From positions 62,001 to 126,000 of the forward strand of contig NZ_JACJPI010000029.1 in NCBI RefSeq assembly GCF_014695975.1: 64,000 nt of DNA, in the 5' to 3' direction. Numbering within the stretch: the stretch's first letter is position 1; every line of letters begins with the position of its first letter. The notes beneath the pieces are model-generated. The model was not told where the DNA came from. It saw nothing but the letters and a program-made list of their open reading frames with translations, and made no database searches. A program made the position numbers and the translations under genes. Of the stretch, positions 43,948 to 51,837 are shown piece after piece. Source of the DNA: Leptolyngbya sp. FACHB-321 (GTDB lineage: Bacteria > Cyanobacteriota > Cyanobacteriia > Leptolyngbyales > Leptolyngbyaceae).

Positions 43948-44480
43948 ATGGCGGTCGTTGGTTATGCATGGGGCAGCTCAGTCGGGCAAAGTTTTGAAGT
44001 TCAACTCCAGAAGCTGAAAGCGTGTGGCAACTCTTTCAGGAGAAGCGGACAGGCACTTCTAACCAGCACTCACGGCTGCAAGTTTCTCTCGAATATGTGA
44101 GTGAAGGCGATACGCTGGTCGTCACACGCTTAGACCGCTTAGCACGCTCCACACTCCGTCTTTGTCAGTTAGCGGAGCAATGAGTACGCAAGCAGGTCAA
44201 CCTTCAGGTGCTGGACCAGAACATTCACACTGGTGATGCCACCAGACGGCTCCTCTTGAAGATGCTGGGAGCCATTGCTCAGTTTGAGACCGAAAGCCGT
44301 GCCGAGCGGCAAGTGGATGGCATTCAGAATGCCAAAGCTTGGGGCAGCGGACTGGGTCGGAGCAAGCATTTAACGGAGCAACAGTGTTTGGAGTGAAGAC
44401 AAAAGCGGCAGCGAGGCGTGCTCATCAAAACGTTAATAGCGGATTATAACTGCTCAAAAGCCAGTGTTTACTGCTAGCTG
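43948..44480 (+). pseudogene. Serine resolvase/invertase pseudogene
   Basis: Starting at ATG 43948 the frame gives AVVGYAWGSS.GQSFEVQLQKLKACG, the N-terminus of a Tn3-type resolvase. After a frameshift near 44020 it goes on as VSEGDTLVVTRLDRLARS, TGA at 44181-44183, then NLQVLDQNIHTGDATRRLLL and IAQFETESRAERQVDGI, a second TGA at 44394-44396, and GVLIKTLIADYNCSKASVY, the C-terminal helix-turn-helix. So the whole recombinase is recognisable but broken at three or more places. Confidence 0.8.
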
Positions 44481-44573
44481 GACGGTATGACTGCCATACT
44501 TGTCTCGGAACGAATCTCATATGTCTCGTTGTGGAATATACCTTTTCGAGGGGTTATGCACCCCCCCTATAGT

Positions 44574-44659
44574 GGGCGTACACAAACGTGTTGGAGCGGC
44601 TTTGCTCAACCCTTTGCTAACATGCATAGCCCTCTAGTAACCGCTCAACACGGTCATAG
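44574..44659 (+). repeat. Degenerate attC-like site
   Basis: Inner arms CGTGTTGGAGCGG and CCGCTCAACACG pair with one extra G in the left arm, exactly as in the better sites. The end boxes are decayed (CACAAAC-like on the left, GTCATAG on the right). The extent is set by analogy to the about 86-bp size of the others. Confidence 0.4.
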
Positions 44660-44695
44660 ACCTTTTGTAAGATGAGTGTTGAGTGTGCGTCAGCC

Positions 44696-44781
44696 GCCCA
44701 ATACTTCATGGTAGCGGACAGTCGAAAGCCCTTAGTGCTGAATTCACGGGTATCTGCCGCCGCTACATTTTGCTGTTATAC
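44696..44781 (+). repeat. attC-like site (86 bp, partly decayed)
   Basis: GCCCAAT at the left (one base from RYYYAAC), GTTATAC at the right, and inner arms GGTAGCGGACAG and CTGCCGCCGCTAC. It follows the preceding degenerate site after only 36 bp, so no gene lies between. Confidence 0.45.
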
Positions 44782-44918
44782 AGCTTCAGGTATTAGTTAG
44801 GGCAGCCGTTGGATCAAGCTTGTTAGTGTTGAGAGTTAAGTGAGCTCCAGTTAGGTAAGAAGTGGTTCTAATTGCACCTGATATAGTAATCCTGACAACG
44901 AAAGGAGTTGCTCAAACG

Positions 44919-45623
44919 ATGAAAATTGGAATTATTGGTAGTGGAAACATGGGGCGTTCTCTAGGGCTGCTTTGGGCGGCATAAGGTCACGAAGTTTTCT
45001 TTGGTGCTCGAACGAAAGAGAAGGGGCAGTCAGTAGCTGCCTTTGTTGAGCGTGGAACACAGGGTGGCACAAACGATGAAGCAGCAATTTTTGGTGATGT
45101 CCTGCTATATATAGCGGGAGGTGTAAATCCTGCTGAGGTACTTAATTCAGTTGAAGTGCTATCTGGCAAAATCTTAATTGACTGCAACAACTTTGAGATT
45201 CCAGAGGGGTTCGAGTTTGCACCGATTGTGCAGTCACTTGCCGAAAAGTTAGCGTCAGAAGTTCCCAAGGCAAGGGTTGTAAAAGCCTTTAACACCATGG
45301 CTCAGGAAATTTTTGAACTTGCACCGAGCCCACTCAAAGATTATCAAGTCTCTGTCTTTGTTTGTGCTGACGATGCTGAAGCTCGTAAAGCGGTCATGCA
45401 ACTAGCCAAGGATATCGGCTTTGCTTCTGTTGACTGTGGAGAGTTACGTCATGCTCGTTTAGTTGAAGGCTTAGGAGATTTTATCCGCTTCATGATCGGT
45501 GGTCAGTTACAAAATCCTTATGCCACTCTTTCTGTTAATCTTTTGCCTCCTGCATCAGAGCAACGATTAGGTGGACGGCAACCATCTAACCTTTCATCGA
45601 TGAGAAGAGCACACGCTGTATAA
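44919..45623 (+). pseudogene. F420/NADP-oxidoreductase-like gene with one nonsense codon
   Basis: From ATG 44919 (AAAGGAG about 12 nt upstream) the frame reads MKIGIIGSGNMGRSLGLLWA, a Rossmann GxGxxG start, then TAA at 44982-44984 (likely a CAA to TAA change), then GHEVFFGARTKEKGQSVAA and a complete reductase body with VKAFNTMAQEIF and VDCGELRHARLVEGL. The family is NADPH-dependent F420 reductase-like/NADP-binding. Apart from the stop the gene is intact, about 234 codons, and its TAA end lies inside the GTATAAC box of an attC-like site. Translation restart could give a truncated product, but it would lack the nucleotide-binding turn. Confidence 0.8.
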
Positions 45624-45701
45624 CAATTCGATTGGAGCGGACTGAAGGAATCTGCTGGTAATAAGTTCAAGGTCTTCAACCGCTCAAGCGAGCCGTTAGC
45701 T
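45618..45701 (+). repeat. attC-like site (84 bp)
   Basis: GTATAAC, seven-base spacer, TTGGAGCGG ... CCGCTCAA, seven-base spacer, GTTAGCT. Arms pair with one extra G on the gene side. Overlaps the stop codon of the reductase gene. Confidence 0.72.
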
Positions 45702-45934
45702 GGCTCCCTTTGCACAGAGCCTTTGCACTTGTCCTCCAAAAGTTATCAGTGAGTCAGCAACCGGGCGATCATTGAAAGGGCAGTATTCATGGGTACTCAA
45801 TGAATAGAGAAGAGGCTGGCAGTGAGGATATGACAGAAAGACTCTGTGGAGCAATCTTACTGCTTAGTTTTGCCTCTAGGTGTTTCTGCCCCAGCTAAGA
45901 TTAAGGACATTAGCTCGAATTGAAGGACTATCAA

Positions 45935-46219
45935 ATGCTATTCATGCTCATTGAGCGATTCAAAGACAATGACATGCTGCCAATTTATAAGCGCGTTCGT
46001 GATGAAGGAAGAATGTTTCCTGAAGGTCTTAAATACATCGATAGTTGGGTAGAAGCAAATTTCAGTCGATGTTTCCAACTCATGGAATGCGACGATTTAC
46101 GCTTACTTCAGGAATGGATTTTGAAGTGGCGCGGTTCAGGAGCGACCTTTGAGATTGTTCCGGTAGTTAGTAGTAAAGAAACTCAGGAAATTGTTGCTCC
46201 ATTGCTCGACCACTTGTAA
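45935..46219 (+). CDS. DUF3303 family protein
   Basis: 94 residues from ATG 45935 (MLFMLIERFKDND), the usual start of DUF3303; an earlier TTG at 45920 is in frame. Family hallmarks are GRMFPEGLKYIDSWV, CFQLMECDDLRLLQEW and TFEIVPVVSSKE. These are small alpha/beta ferredoxin-like proteins of unknown function that are frequent in cyanobacteria and in mobile gene cassettes. An attC-like site follows about 100 bp after the stop. Confidence 0.85.
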   Translation: MLFMLIERFKDNDMLPIYKRVRDEGRMFPEGLKYIDSWVEANFSRCFQLMECDDLRLLQEWILKWRGSGATFEIVPVVSSKETQEIVAPLLDHL

Positions 46220-46322
46220 ATTGCTCATGGTAAAGGTAGCGCTTGAAAAGCGAGCGCTGAATTCGAGATGTTGCAAGGTTGCTAGTAAGAGCGTTAGCAA
46301 GAGGCGAGCGGTAGCGAAAGCC

Positions 46323-46408
46323 AGCTAACAAACCGCAGTGCACTGGAACTTCGAGTATAGTAGGCTGGATGCCGAGGTCTCTAAGCCCGGTGACTGCGAC
46401 CGTTAGAT
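46323..46408 (+). repeat. attC-like site (86 bp)
   Basis: AGCTAAC at the left and GTTAGAT at the right (perfect GTTRRRY). Inner arms CGCAGTGCACTGG and CCGGTGACTGCG pair with one extra G on the gene side (GCAGTGCAC against GCAGTCAC). One of the clearest sites in the array. Confidence 0.75.
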
Positions 46409-46502
46409 GCCTTCAGGTTTCTGCTCAGAAAGTGAATCCGAGGCAGACTGTATCAAATTTCGTCTTGAAAGCTTTTCTGCTGGCATGTAGTAAAGCTTTT
46501 CT

Positions 46503-47114
46503 TCATGTGGAAGAGTGTGAATTTAGGGCCAGGGTGTCAATATACCAGTGGAGATGTCTGACCGCATGATGAAGATAGGCAGAGTCATCATATAAAACGC
46601 TCAACAGCATTGCTCCTTCCAACGTGGAGATAAAGATTGCTACGACAGCATCAGTATCAATAGAAGCTGGTAAATCACCTTGCTTGATCGCTTCCAGCAT
46701 TGTTTGCACAATTAGTTGTTTGAGTTGGCTCATCGCCTCTTGTGCTTTATGCCGCAGGGGGAGCATTTGCCGCTTCGCTTCAACAGCCGTGTTAAGCACC
46801 TGACAGCCACAAGGAAACAGCGAATTTTGGGTATAGAGTTCGGCAAAGCTAGTTGCGATCACTTTGAACTGTTCAAAAGCAGTTTTCTGGCAACGGATGC
46901 TTTGACTTAGCTGTTGAGCTAGGACAGAGCAAGCATATGTAAATGTTTCTATAGCTAACTCTTCTTTACTGGCGAAGTGGTTGTAGATCCCTCCCCGCTG
47001 AATGCCTGTCACTCTTGTAATATCGTGCATGGACGTTGCCGCATAACCTTTCTCATTGAAAAGGACAGCGACCTTATGAAGAATGTCTTGCCGAGTTTTA
47101 TCGCCTTTACCCAT
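46503..47114 (-). CDS. TetR-family transcriptional regulator
   Basis: 203 residues. The N-terminal helix-turn-helix is clear: TRQDILHKVAVLFNEKGYAA, TSMHDITRVTGIQRGGIYNH and FASKEELAIETF. The C-terminal ligand domain has GCQVLNTAVEAKRQMLPL and resembles the TetR_C group near AcrR/NemR. It is divergent from the fabF-like gene, and an exact palindrome lies between the two starts, so it likely represses itself and fabF. Ligand unknown; a lipid, acyl or aromatic compound is plausible from the partner gene. Confidence 0.92.
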   Translation of the reverse strand: MGKGDKTRQDILHKVAVLFNEKGYAATSMHDITRVTGIQRGGIYNHFASKEELAIETFTYACSVLAQQLSQSIRCQKTAFEQFKVIATSFAELYTQNSLFPCGCQVLNTAVEAKRQMLPLRHKAQEAMSQLKQLIVQTMLEAIKQGDLPASIDTDAVVAIFISTLEGAMLLSVLYDDSAYLHHAVRHLHWYIDTLALNSHSST

Positions 47115-47126
47115 AAGATTTAAAAA

Positions 47127-47144
47127 ATACCGATTGGTCGGTAT
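47127..47144. promoter_or_regulatory. Palindromic TetR-type operator
   Basis: ATACCGA TTGG TCGGTAT is a perfect inverted repeat of 7-bp arms with a 4-bp centre. It lies 12 bp from the tetR start and 45 bp from the fabF start, in the only shared regulatory region, so it is the probable binding site of the TetR protein. Confidence 0.75.
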
Positions 47145-47189
47145 TATACTACGGTAAGGCTAGCTAAAGTTGTAATCTTCTGATCGCCT

Positions 47190-48452
47190 ATGCAGACTCA
47201 AGAGCGGATTGTAGTGACGGGACTGGGGGCAGTAACCCCGATTGGTCTTTCGGTGGATACTTTCTGGAAAGCCATGATGCGCGGAGAGAGTGGTGCTGCC
47301 CCAATTACCCGGTTTGATGCTAGTTCCTTCAAAACTCGCTTTGCCTGCGAGGTGAAGGGCTTTGATCCTTTGAACTATATGGAGCGAAAGCAGGCTGGAA
47401 GACTCGATTTGTTTTGCCAGTATGCGTTAGCAGCGGCTCAACAAGCCGTTGAGGATGCTGGGCTTAATCTGGATGAGTTTTCCCAGGCAGAACGCGATCG
47501 CATGGGTGTGGTCTTTGGCTCAGGTATCGGTGGCTTGCAAGTGCTAGAAACGCAAGCTAGGGTGCTCTTGGAAAAGGGAGTCAATGCGCTATCACCGTTC
47601 ATGATTCCGATGATGATCGGCAATATGGCCTCTGCCATGATAGCCATGCAATATGGACTCAAGGGTCCTAATCATGGCGTTACTTCTGCCTGTACAACTG
47701 GGAACGATGCGATTCGAGATGCGGTGCTGCTGCTACGGCAAGGCTACGCTGATATGATCGTTTGTGGTGGCAGTGAAGCCCCCATTACACCCTTAGGGAT
47801 CGGTGGCTTTGCAGCCATGCGTGCCCTTTCTGCACGCAATGATGAGCCTCAAACGGCGAGTCGTCCCTTTGATGTCAATCGTGATGGATTCGTAGTCGGT
47901 GAGGGTGCAGGGGCAATTATCCTTGAGACACTTAGCCACGCTCAAGCGAGAGGTGCCAAGATTTACGCAGAAGTGTTAGGATTTGGAGCCTCTGCTGATG
48001 CGTATCATTATGCTGCACCTGACCCGTCAGGTGCGGGGATAGTCTTAGCCATGCAACGAGCACTTCAAGACGCAAACGTGGCTCCCCAACAGGTCGATTA
48101 CATCAATTTGCATGCAACCTCAACACAATTGGGAGATGTCGCCGAATCAAAGGCAATCAAACAAGTCTTTGGCACTTATGCTGCTCAGATGCAGCTATCT
48201 GCAACTAAAAGTATGACTGGACACTTACTAGGAGCAGCGGGTGCAATTGAGGCGATCGCTAGTCTTCTTGCAATGCAATATGACGTGATTCCTCCAACTA
48301 TTAATGTGGAGTCTCTTAGTTCAGATTGTGACCTCGATTATACGTTGTCAGCGCCCCAAGCCGGTGAGGTAAACGTAGTTTTATCCAATGCTTTTGGTTT
48401 TGGGGGACATAACACAACAGTTGTCTTTCAGAAATTTTTCTCTGACACCTAA
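47190..48452 (+). CDS. fabF: Beta-ketoacyl-ACP synthase II (FabF-like)
   Basis: 420 residues, the full length for KAS II. The Cys-His-His active site is complete: GVTSACTTG (Cys168), INLHATST (His308), and KSMTGHLLGAAG (Lys340, His345). It condenses malonyl-ACP with acyl-ACP in fatty-acid synthesis. As an extra copy regulated by a TetR protein and sitting in a cassette-like unit, it may serve a special product (a modified fatty acid or resistance to a FabF-targeting compound) instead of bulk synthesis; this is inference. No acyl-carrier protein or reductase gene is nearby. The TAA stop lies in the ACCTAAC box of an attC-like site. Confidence 0.92.
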   Translation: MQTQERIVVTGLGAVTPIGLSVDTFWKAMMRGESGAAPITRFDASSFKTRFACEVKGFDPLNYMERKQAGRLDLFCQYALAAAQQAVEDAGLNLDEFSQAERDRMGVVFGSGIGGLQVLETQARVLLEKGVNALSPFMIPMMIGNMASAMIAMQYGLKGPNHGVTSACTTGNDAIRDAVLLLRQGYADMIVCGGSEAPITPLGIGGFAAMRALSARNDEPQTASRPFDVNRDGFVVGEGAGAIILETLSHAQARGAKIYAEVLGFGASADAYHYAAPDPSGAGIVLAMQRALQDANVAPQQVDYINLHATSTQLGDVAESKAIKQVFGTYAAQMQLSATKSMTGHLLGAAGAIEAIASLLAMQYDVIPPTINVESLSSDCDLDYTLSAPQAGEVNVVLSNAFGFGGHNTTVVFQKFFSDT

Positions 48453-48531
48453 CACTTCGTTGGAGCGACAAGCAAACGGTTCTAGCTGTATAGCTAAGGT
48501 TACCTATCGCCGCTCAACTATGCCGTTATGT
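48447..48531 (+). repeat. attC-like site (85 bp)
   Basis: ACCTAAC, GTTGGAGCG ... CGCTCAAC, then GTTATGT. The arm on the gene side has one extra G. A central AGCTGTATAGCT palindrome gives a terminal hairpin; a similar AAGCTGTATAGCTT occurs near 37149. Overlaps the fabF stop. Confidence 0.7.
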
Positions 48532-48677
48532 CGCAAGTTTTGGGTGGAGGCAATGCTTGAGTCTTAGCCGTCAGTGTTGGGGTTACATTACCTTCAAGCT
48601 GTTGCTGCGTTAGTATTCTAGAAGTTTTGGTGCGTGTGATCGACGCTAAGTGATTTCGGTAGTGGTGGGGAGAGCAG

Positions 48678-49118
48678 ATGGAAGTTTTTCAGGCCCGTTT
48701 GGAGCATCTTGAACCGGTATCGCAGTTGTTTGACCAATACCGTGTTTTCTACAAGTCACCCTCAGAGCTTGAAACTGCTAGGAAATTTCTCCAAGAGCGT
48801 TTCCAAAAAGGCGATTCAATGATCTTTGTGGCAAGTCATAACGGGACTATAGTTGGCTTTACGCAGCTTTATCCCAGTTTTTCTTCTGTGTCCATGAAGC
48901 GTGTTTGGCTTCTGAACGATTTATTTGTAGAGCAAACCTATCGCAAGCAGGGGGTTACAAAGTTGTTATTGTGTGCGGCAGCAAAGTTTGCCAAACAAAC
49001 GGAAGCTATCCGCATTTCTTTAGCAACACAAATTTCTAACGTTGCGGCTCAGTCGCTTTATGAAGCGCTGGGGTACTGCAAGGATGAGGCTTTTCATCAT
49101 TACTCGTTAAAGTTATAA
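48678..49118 (+). CDS. GNAT-family N-acetyltransferase
   Basis: 146 residues, one GNAT domain: VSQLFDQYRVFYKSPSELE, FLQERFQKGDSMIFVASHNG, VWLLNDLFVEQTYRKQGVTK (motif A with RKQG) and ISNVAAQSLYEALGY (motif B). A gap of 85 bp separates its start from the attC-like site upstream and one lies just after its stop. It differs in sequence and size from the GNAT at 38097. Substrate unknown; small GNATs of this type acetylate amines or antibiotics. Confidence 0.88.
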   Translation: MEVFQARLEHLEPVSQLFDQYRVFYKSPSELETARKFLQERFQKGDSMIFVASHNGTIVGFTQLYPSFSSVSMKRVWLLNDLFVEQTYRKQGVTKLLLCAAAKFAKQTEAIRISLATQISNVAAQSLYEALGYCKDEAFHHYSLKL

Positions 49119-49126
49119 CAGCGACC

Positions 49127-49212
49127 GCACAAGCCGCTTGCACACTGACTGTACTGAGAGCGTTGCTTGAGTCTAAGAGTTTACTAGCAGCGAGTGAAGC
49201 GGCACGTTGTGC
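49127..49212 (+). repeat. attC-like site (86 bp)
   Basis: GCACAAG near the left and GTTGTGC at the right; inner arms GCCGCTTGCAC and GTGAAGCGGC pair with one extra G on the left. Spacers differ in length. Lies 8 bp after the GNAT stop. Confidence 0.55.
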
Positions 49213-49263
49213 CGCTTCAGTAATCATCAACTGGATCAAATTTGGATAGAGCTGAAGTAGAAA

Positions 49264-49662
49264 ATGATGTCAGGAGAAACTAACCTCAGTTACTTGTTGG
49301 GCTCGATGCAGCCCATCCTTCGACAAGGGGAGTACGTCTTTTGCAGTCTTAGTCATCAAGAGCATGGCTATGCTCAGCTTGATCCTATTGGCTTCTTCAG
49401 GGAAGATGAAGGTTTGACGCTGATCCTCGAGCGTGAACAGGCTGATGCTGTTTCTCTCTCCTACACAGCAGTCTTTTGCATGATTACGCTTTCCATCCAC
49501 TCAAGCTTAGAAGCAGTCGGCTTTCTAGCGGCTATTACTGGTAAGTTAGCGGAGCATGATATGAGCGTGAATCCGATTTCTGCTTATTATCACGACCATT
49601 TGTTTGTGCCTGCTGGTCGTGCTCAAGAAGCAATGGCGCTACTTCAAGAGTTTGCAAAGTGA
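49264..49662 (+). CDS. ACT-domain protein (DUF2241-like)
   Basis: 132 residues: SGETNLSYLLGSMQPILRQG and YVFCSLSH are the usual start of the DUF2241/ACT group, and the second half has MITLSIHSSLEAVGFLAAIT and VNPISAYYHDHLFVP, a ligand-binding ACT fold. These small proteins are thought to bind amino acids but are of unknown role. Single gene between two attC-like sites. ATG at 49264 or 49267. Confidence 0.83.
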   Translation: MMSGETNLSYLLGSMQPILRQGEYVFCSLSHQEHGYAQLDPIGFFREDEGLTLILEREQADAVSLSYTAVFCMITLSIHSSLEAVGFLAAITGKLAEHDMSVNPISAYYHDHLFVPAGRAQEAMALLQEFAK

Positions 49663-49701
49663 AAGGATGGAGTGATGATTCAGCTGTCGGCAGTTGCAGC
49701 C

Positions 49702-49788
49702 GCACAACCACCCTAAGGCACACTGTCCGTCGGGGGTCTCTGTTGAGCCTTCGAGGCGATCGGCGGCGGGTGAACGAGGTCGTTAGCT
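49702..49788 (+). repeat. attC-like site (87 bp)
   Basis: GCACAAC at the left and GTTAGCT at the right. Inner pairing is weaker, but the arms again show one extra base on the gene side (AAGGCACAC against GTTCACCC). Located 40 bp after the ACT gene. Confidence 0.5.
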
Positions 49789-49853
49789 AGTTTTTGTTGA
49801 AAGTGGTGGCAGTCGTTTGAGATCATTGGTTTACAACCTTTGTAACAGTTGAC

Positions 49854-50474
49854 ATGGAAGCATAGTTGAGCGCTAGCGCAGTTGTTGATTGGTCAGAGCC
49901 TAAGATCGTCGAACTCGCTCAACAAATTGCAGCAGGACAGGAAACAGCAACGGCGATCGCCAAAGCCTGCTTTGAGTAGGTGCACGATGAAATTCATCAC
50001 AGCTTTGACTACCAGATGAACCCGGTGACTTGTCGCGCTTCTGAGGTTCTTAAATCTAAAACAGGGTATTGCTATGCTAAGAGCCATTTGCTAGCAGCAC
50101 TACTACGGGCAAACCAGATTCCCACAGGCTTTTGTTATCAGCGACTGAGTCTTAATGATCAAGGAGCGCCGTACAGCTTACATGGTTTCAATGCGATTCA
50201 TTTACCTGAAATCGGTTGGTATCGCGTTGATGCTAGAGGCAATAAGAAAGGCGTCAACGCTCAATTTTCTCCCCCTCAGGAACAGTTAGCGTTTCAGTTG
50301 CCTGAAGAGGCGGATTTTCATGCCATCCTTGCTGAGCCACTTCAGCTAATCGTAGAAGCGCTACAAGCACAGACGACATGGGATGCTATGCTGCGTAACT
50401 TTCCAGATCTCGCGTTAGAGGCTGCAAGGAATTACGGTCTTGTGACGGCTAACGAGTCTGCACCAGCCAGCTAA
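49854..50474 (+). pseudogene. Transglutaminase-like gene with two in-frame TAG codons
   Basis: The last 164 codons form an intact core: TCRASEVLKSKTGYCYAKSH (Cys), SLHGFNAIHLPEIGWYRV (His) and DARGN (Asp), the transglutaminase/peptidase triad. The natural start is probably ATG 49854, giving M-E-A then TAG (49863-49865), LSASAVVDWSEPKIVELA and KACFE then TAG (49977-49979), VHDEIHHSFDY. Both stops replace positions where tryptophan or tyrosine is usual in the family (FEWVRDEI). A product starting at GTG 49980 would still hold the triad but lose the N-terminal segment. The TAA end lies in the AGCTAAC box of an attC-like site. Confidence 0.75.
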
Positions 50475-50556
50475 CAACCCTAAGGCAAACCGACCGTTGA
50501 GAGATTATTGGTTGGGAGTTCGAGGTGATCTGCGGCAGTGATTGGGAACGTTGTGC
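50469..50556 (+). repeat. attC-like site (88 bp), last of the array
   Basis: AGCTAAC at the stop codon of the transglutaminase-like gene and GTTGTGC at the right. Inner pairing is modest (CCCTAAGGC against its partner). Closely resembles the preceding site at 49702-49788 in reverse order of end boxes. Confidence 0.55.
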
Positions 50557-50687
50557 TGCTATACAAAGGCGAGACTAAAGGCAAGTGCTAACGGGAGGCG
50601 TACTTGCCCAGCGATCAGCAGCATGATCAACTTGCGGTGCAGAGGGCAAAAAAGAACCCGGTCAAAGCGATCAGGTTAGAGGTGTAG

Positions 50688-50845
50688 TTGTTGGTTCTAA
50701 GGTGCCGATTGATAAGCGTGGTTAACAATAGCTTATGCTGCCGGTACCGGACTAACCACCAACTGGCACAATCCTTGAAAGCCTTATGCTACTGCCCTTT
50801 CTCTTTTCCACTCCCTTGCTCCGTTGCGGGCTCTGCAACTAACCC
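50688..50845 (+). repeat. Dispersed repeat B, copy 1
   Basis: About 160 bp starting GTTGGTTCTAAGGTGCC and containing TAGCTTATGCTGCCG and AACTGGCACAA, then a CCTTGCTCCGTTGC end. It is similar to 54621-54780. Its first 85 bp can fold on themselves. Confidence 0.65.
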
Positions 50846-50971
50846 CAAAAGTTAAACAGTGGCTAGAAACATTACTAGGCGTAGCTTTTTCTTAGTCTAG
50901 AAAGCAGTCTCTTTTGTTTGGTAATCTATGCATGAGATGTGAAATTGAACCATTAATGCAGGTAGAAACCG

Positions 50972-51211
50972 ATGGCAACCGAGCAAGAGCTTCAAGCTCT
51001 TTTTAATAGCTTAGATCGCGATGAAGACGGCAAAGTCTCCCTTAGTGAGCTGTTCTTAAGTCCTGGCTTAAGTGCAGTCCTCGAAGCCGAAACTGATACC
51101 CGTAGCCCACAGGCGTTACTAGCAAAGCACGATACAGACAAAGACGGCAAGCTTACCTTTGCAGAGTTAAGGCAAGCCGTTGCGGAAGCAAATAATTTAA
51201 CCTGGCAGTAA
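50972..51211 (+). CDS. EF-hand calcium-binding protein, copy 1
   Basis: 79 residues with two canonical EF-hand loops, DRDEDGKVSLSE and DTDKDGKLTFAE, separated by a helical stretch. Acidic ligands are in place at positions 1, 3, 5 and 12, so it should bind two calcium ions. No signal peptide. The N-terminus is MATEQELQALF. The copy at 61370-61609 differs at two residues (NS to KT before the first loop). A calcium buffer or sensor role is likely; partner unknown. Confidence 0.9.
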   Translation: MATEQELQALFNSLDRDEDGKVSLSELFLSPGLSAVLEAETDTRSPQALLAKHDTDKDGKLTFAELRQAVAEANNLTWQ

Positions 51212-51407
51212 AAAAATGTTGCCCCAAACCAAAGGCGATTGCAGAACTAAAACTGGCACCCACACAACCACTATAGGTGAACAGTAGCGGCTGTAGCCGA
51301 TTTTCCACCCCTAGTGGTGATTGATCAAAAAGCTTCCCGAAAGACCTTGGATCGCAGTGGATGATCACGGCGTGTTTGTTCCATCCCTGTTGAATCTCGG
51401 TAAACCC

Positions 51408-51599
51408 ATGCAAAAACGCTTTTGGTACTTACAGTGGGGCGTCTCTCTCTATCTTGTGCGCTCCTGCACGCTCGCCCACTTACCCTTTCTGAGCACGCCA
51501 GTGTTTGAATCTCAAGACGAAGCGTTAGTCTACCGCGATTGGCTCTCTTCGTGCGCCTTACAGCCTCAAAGTGTCAGAGTTGAAAGCTTTCATTGCTAG
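51408..51599 (+). CDS. Small hypothetical protein, copy 1
   Basis: 63 codons from the ATG (MQKRFWYLQWGVSLYLVRSC). It is conserved in the second copy of the duplication, where the upstream extension is frameshifted, so the ATG is a better start than the upstream ATT/ATG at 51321. Tryptophan- and tyrosine-rich N-terminus, no recognised family. May or may not be expressed. Confidence 0.45.
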   Translation: MQKRFWYLQWGVSLYLVRSCTLAHLPFLSTPVFESQDEALVYRDWLSSCALQPQSVRVESFHC

Positions 51600-51837
51600 A
51601 CCAAGTCAGGACTCACTACACAATTCTCAAGCCAGTAGAAAAAGACCGACAGTTGTCGTGAAGTCTCAATGAAGCGACGAGCAAATAGTACGCCTACAAA
51701 CAGTCTCTCAATTCATAAGCTTTGCTGACTCAGCGATCGCTGCTAGTGCTTTGGACTACCCTCAAACTGGCACAAACGACGAAAACCCTAGGCAGTAGCA
51801 GTTTCAGCTTTTTGTATGGTTGTATGGTTGTATGGTT

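Larger units (their letters stand above)
50912..51780 (+). repeat. 869-bp direct duplication, copy 1
   Basis: Nearly identical to 61310-62177, offset 10,398 bp. It carries the EF-hand gene, a 63-codon open frame and flanking sequence up to CTGGCACAAACGAC. A one-base deletion and scattered substitutions distinguish the copies. Confidence 0.9.

Noticed and set aside
43797-43997. A 66-codon frame in repeat A
   Set aside because: The frame is not kept in the second copy of the repeat, so it is not a conserved gene.
44487-44675. A 62-codon frame before the reductase cassette
   Set aside because: It runs through a palindromic attC-like site and resembles no protein.
37000-51000. CRISPR array as the explanation for the regularly spaced palindromes
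   Set aside because: Repeats are about 86 bp, diverged from one another and separated by whole genes, not by 30-40-bp spacers; no cas gene is present.
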